Shown here: positions 32,403 to 34,874 of the stretch, one piece after another
Numbering within the stretch: the stretch's first letter is position 1
How the letters are laid out: each line of letters opens with the position of its first letter
Origin: Melioribacteraceae bacterium
Lineage (GTDB): Bacteria > Bacteroidota > Ignavibacteria > Ignavibacteriales > Melioribacteraceae
NCBI GenBank assembly: GCA_015486905.1
Contig: WFQV01000011.1
Coordinates: 1 to 34,874, forward strand
DNA length: 34,874 bases
Direction: 5' to 3'
Translations under genes and position numbers: made by a program
Notes under the pieces: model-generated
The model's database searches: none
What the model was told of the DNA's origin: nothing
Seen by the model: only the letters and a program-made list of their open reading frames with translations

Positions 32403-34280
32403 ATGCTGTTGGACAAAAAAAATAGAAAAAGGCTTCTAATTTTCCTCTTGATTCCCATTCTTGCGGTTATCCCGTTTGTAACGGAAGATATTGTTTTAAG
32501 AGTTATTGCCGCCTTGCTTTTAATTATTTACGTCGGCTTCATTATTTTTTTGCGGGATTCTTTAAACCGAGCACCGGCTTCGAAAGAGAGTGATTCTTAC
32601 GTTGAACCGCCTGTGATTCAAAGGGAAACACCGGTTGAAACGGACGAGGGCGAAGGCTTTGAAATTGTTTCGGGCAATACGGATACGGAGATAATTACGG
32701 CAGACAATCTCGCAACACCCATTAGCCCGCTGACGGCAAAATCACTTTACCACCCGCCGGAGCTTAAAAAAGAATATTTGAAAATTGTTTCGGAAACAAT
32801 GCCCGCTAATGTAGGGCAGGACGAATACTTCGGGTTTGTTTTAGAGAAGATTTTACAAGTCGCGAAAGAAGCTTTCCTCGCTTATTCGGCAATGTTCTTT
32901 TGGTACAACAAGAAGAAAGAAACATTAAATTTAGACAGATTTGTTTCCGCTTCGAAGGATATTGCAAGAAGGAAATTCGAAAAGGAGAACGATATATTAA
33001 GTCAGATAGTTGAGAAAGAAGAACCACTTTGGCTCCCCAGTATTTCATCTAATTCCGAAGCTGACAATATTCGTTATTATTCGGCTCCGCAAGGAATACG
33101 CTCGTTCGTAGGTGTTCCACTTTTTTACAGGAAATCTCTCGCCGGAATCTTAGCGCTGGATTCCAAAGGCGAGGATTCTTTCAATGTGGAAACGGTTTAT
33201 TCTCTGGGTAGATTGGTTAGGGTGATTTCAATAATCATTTCTCTTTTCGAAGAAAAATTTACGGAATCACTTTCCGAACAAAGGTTAAAATCTTTGCTCT
33301 CTATTTTCTCTGTCCAAAAGAAATTTGCAACACCGGATGAACTCTTCGACACGATAGAAAATTCAATTAAAAATTTAATTCAGTGGGACGCTTTCGCTTT
33401 TGTTTATTACGATGCTATTTCAAATAATTTCAAAATAGCAAGAACGTTAAACAAGCGTACAATTAAATATGTAGGCGAAGGGCTTGAAATTGAACTGTCA
33501 AAATCGTTGACCGGCAAAGCAATTATGACGGGAATGCCCGTAAGCATTGAAGATACATCCGATACGGAAAAAAGATTTGTCCGGTTCTCGGAATCGGAGG
33601 ATATTAGTTTCGAGGGGTCATTCCTTGCTATCCCCCTGGTTTACGACGAGCAAAATTTCGGCGTACTTTGTTTTGAAAGCCTTAAAAAATCCGTTTATTC
33701 GAATTCCGATATTCAGTTCCTCCGCCAGGCATCAAGGATTTTTGCTTTTATTGCATTTGCGCATTCGGGACAAAGATTTCTTAAAAATCTTCTCTCGGTT
33801 GACATTGAAACTAAGGTTTTAAATAAAGAAACTTTCCTGGAATATTTGACGAAAGATTTGTTAAAAGCTCGAGAATTCAGTGCACCGGGAGTAGTGGTTT
33901 TAATTTACATAGACAAGTTCCTGGAGCAGGACACTCTTTTCGAGAGCAATCCCTTCCCGAAAGTATTGAAGTCGATAGTCGAATCGATTAAAGAAGCTTT
34001 ACCCAAGACGAGCTTACTGGGGCGCCTTTCCACGAGGATGCTTGCCGTTTCCTTTTTTAATTCCAGCACGAAAGAGGCATTCATTTGGGCGGAAAAGCTA
34101 AGGGTAAAGATTGCGCGCAAACCCATCCCGGTGATGTCGAAACAATCAACTTTTACTATTTCCGCCGGTTTGGCTTCCACGCACAACAAAACGAATTTGG
34201 AAGAAATAATGGAAACGGCTCACCTGGCTTTGAACAAAGCAATCGAGAAGGGAGGCAACGCCGTAGTTAATGCAAATTAG
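32403..34280 (+). CDS. Membrane-anchored protein with two GAF-like domains and a degenerate GGDEF-like domain
   Basis: The protein has 625 residues. Two hydrophobic segments (about 10-26 and 30-50) form an N-terminal membrane hairpin, followed by an acidic linker (51-115). Two GAF-like sensor domains follow (about 140-282 and 305-455, with GVPLFYRKSLAGILALDS and AIPLVYDEQNFGVLCFES). The last part (about 465-622) resembles a diguanylate cyclase fold: DIETKVLNKETF, GRLSTRMLAV (540-549) and ISAGLAS. At the place of the GGDEF signature it has LSTRM, so c-di-GMP synthesis is very unlikely. It may sense a ligand or redox state and act through protein contacts; the output is unknown. No ribosome site is clear. 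Confidence 0.75.
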   Translation: MLLDKKNRKRLLIFLLIPILAVIPFVTEDIVLRVIAALLLIIYVGFIIFLRDSLNRAPASKESDSYVEPPVIQRETPVETDEGEGFEIVSGNTDTEIITADNLATPISPLTAKSLYHPPELKKEYLKIVSETMPANVGQDEYFGFVLEKILQVAKEAFLAYSAMFFWYNKKKETLNLDRFVSASKDIARRKFEKENDILSQIVEKEEPLWLPSISSNSEADNIRYYSAPQGIRSFVGVPLFYRKSLAGILALDSKGEDSFNVETVYSLGRLVRVISIIISLFEEKFTESLSEQRLKSLLSIFSVQKKFATPDELFDTIENSIKNLIQWDAFAFVYYDAISNNFKIARTLNKRTIKYVGEGLEIELSKSLTGKAIMTGMPVSIEDTSDTEKRFVRFSESEDISFEGSFLAIPLVYDEQNFGVLCFESLKKSVYSNSDIQFLRQASRIFAFIAFAHSGQRFLKNLLSVDIETKVLNKETFLEYLTKDLLKAREFSAPGVVVLIYIDKFLEQDTLFESNPFPKVLKSIVESIKEALPKTSLLGRLSTRMLAVSFFNSSTKEAFIWAEKLRVKIARKPIPVMSKQSTFTISAGLASTHNKTNLEEIMETAHLALNKAIEKGGNAVVNAN

Positions 34281-34345
34281 GAGATTGAGAGATGAAACAA
34301 TCATGACTAAGTTTAAGACACTCAAGAGAATGATATTAATTATGA

Positions 34346-34367
34346 ACCTGCCTGCCGGTAGGTAGGT
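34346..34367. repeat. GC-rich palindrome (REP-like)
   Basis: ACCTGCCTGCC is followed at once by GGTAGGTAGGT. As RNA the two halves pair along their full 11 bases using two G-U pairs. It stands out in an AT-rich spacer. Similar CCTGCC palindromes are scattered through some bacterial genomes, but only one copy is visible here, so membership of a dispersed family is inference. Confidence 0.5.
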
Positions 34368-34392
34368 GATGAATGCGTGAGGAGTAGATTGA

Positions 34393-34448
34393 TTGCATGG
34401 TTGCATGGTTGGATGGATGAATGCATAGTTGGATAAATGGTTGGAATG
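34393..34448 (+). repeat. Degenerate 8-bp tandem repeat
   Basis: Seven consecutive 8-base units can be read with consensus TTGNATGG: two exact TTGCATGG copies, then TTGGATGG and four more diverged copies (ATGAATGC, ATAGTTGG, ATAAATGG, TTGGAATG). The decay along the array suggests an old slippage product. The unit length is not a multiple of three, and no coding frame uses it. Confidence 0.6.
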
Positions 34449-34593
34449 AAAGATGCAATTTGTAAGCTCTATCACATAAATAGCGATTATAATTGTATTA
34501 ATAAGGAATACACAAATAAAATGGAAGTTAGCTTGATTATAGGTTTAAAAACATTCACGGAAATTCGTGTAATTGGAGGTTAAAAATAAATAT

Positions 34594-34874
34594 ATGAAAA
34601 ATTTTATTTTAATAATATTAGACGGCGTGGGAATAGGCGAATTGCCCGATGCCGATAATTACGGTGACGAAGGCAGCAACACGCTTGCAAATATTGGCGA
34701 AAAGGTCGGCGGGCTAAATTTGCCGAATTTACAAAAGTTAGGATTGGGTAATATCCACAGCCTCAAAGGCGTACAACCGGTTGCAAGCCCACTTGCATCT
34801 TACGGCAAAATGGCAGAGGTTTCACAAGGAAAGGATTCTACTACAGGTCATTGGGAAATTGCGGGACTTAAAGT
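34594..34874 (+). CDS. deoB: Phosphopentomutase (5' part, cut by the window end)
   Basis: The first 93 residues of an open frame that runs off the window. It starts MKNFILIILDGVGIGELPDA, where D10 is the first metal ligand of this alkaline-phosphatase-like family. KDSTTGHWEIAGL follows, with T84 at the place of the phosphothreonine (T85 in the Bacillus cereus enzyme). The enzyme interconverts ribose 1-phosphate (or deoxyribose 1-phosphate) and the 5-phosphate in nucleoside salvage. GGAGG lies 14 bases before ATG, a long gap. It may have its own promoter in the spacer. Confidence 0.93.
   Translation, partial: MKNFILIILDGVGIGELPDADNYGDEGSNTLANIGEKVGGLNLPNLQKLGLGNIHSLKGVQPVASPLASYGKMAEVSQGKDSTTGHWEIAGLK

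Larger units (their letters stand above)
34281..34593 (+). other. Gene-free spacer with repeats before deoB
   Basis: No reading frame of convincing length or similarity is found in these 313 bases. It holds a GC-rich palindrome (34346-34367), a run of degenerate 8-base repeats (34393-34448), a TATAAT box (34488-34493) with no good -35 box, a small hairpin (CACG/CGTG around 34556-34569), and GGAGG (34575-34579), 14 bases before the deoB ATG. It looks like freely evolving spacer that has picked up repeats. Confidence 0.7.

Noticed and set aside
34393..34448. The tandem repeat array as a possible CRISPR
   Set aside because: The units are 8 bases, adjacent with no spacers, and no cas gene is near.

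Overview
The window is one strand of very highly expressed housekeeping genes. All genes recognised are on the + strand. It reads as the core translation and transcription locus of a free-living bacterium. Protein lengths and sequence style (RpoC of 1419 aa, NusG, secY-map-infA order with no adk, a TTG…TATATT type promoter, AT-rich spacers, clear Shine-Dalgarno sites) suggest the Bacteroidota/Chlorobiota group, perhaps Ignavibacteria. That placement is inference from memory of family style, not a search result.

Layout. (1) 1-1168: tRNA-Tyr, tRNA-Gly, tRNA-Thr, rpmG, tRNA-Trp, secE. (2) 1171-12083: nusG-rplK-rplA-rplJ-rplL-rpoB-rpoC (rif region), with a candidate L10 leader before rplJ and a strong stem-loop between rplL and rpoB. 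(3) 12110-16410: a good promoter, then rpsL-rpsG-fusA-tuf (str). (4) 16481-31485: uninterrupted S10, spc and alpha gene sets (rpsJ to rplQ, with secY, map, infA, rpmJ and rpoA), ended by a strong intrinsic terminator at 31511-31544. (5) 31737-34280: engB (ribosome-assembly GTPase) and a membrane-anchored protein with two GAF-like domains and a degenerate GGDEF-like domain. (6) 34281-34593: a repeat-bearing spacer with a GC-rich palindrome and 8-bp degenerate tandem repeats. (7) 34594-end: the 5' part of deoB (phosphopentomutase), cut by the window edge.

The genes work together. They encode RNA polymerase subunits beta, beta' and alpha, the elongation factor NusG, 31 ribosomal proteins, IF-1, EF-G and EF-Tu. 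They also encode the SecY/SecE translocon, methionine aminopeptidase and several tRNAs. The whole makes, charges, regulates and exports through the gene-expression machinery.

The main oddities sit on this conserved frame. A tRNA-Gln gene lies inside the spc operon between rplR and rpsE, and it is the only tRNA here with an encoded CCA end. L5 carries a lysine-rich repeat extension at its N-terminus, and L17 has a tail of about 113 mostly acidic residues. TTG start codons are unusually common. The GGDEF-like domain has lost its signature motif. No clearly new system (defence island, CRISPR, mobile element) was found.
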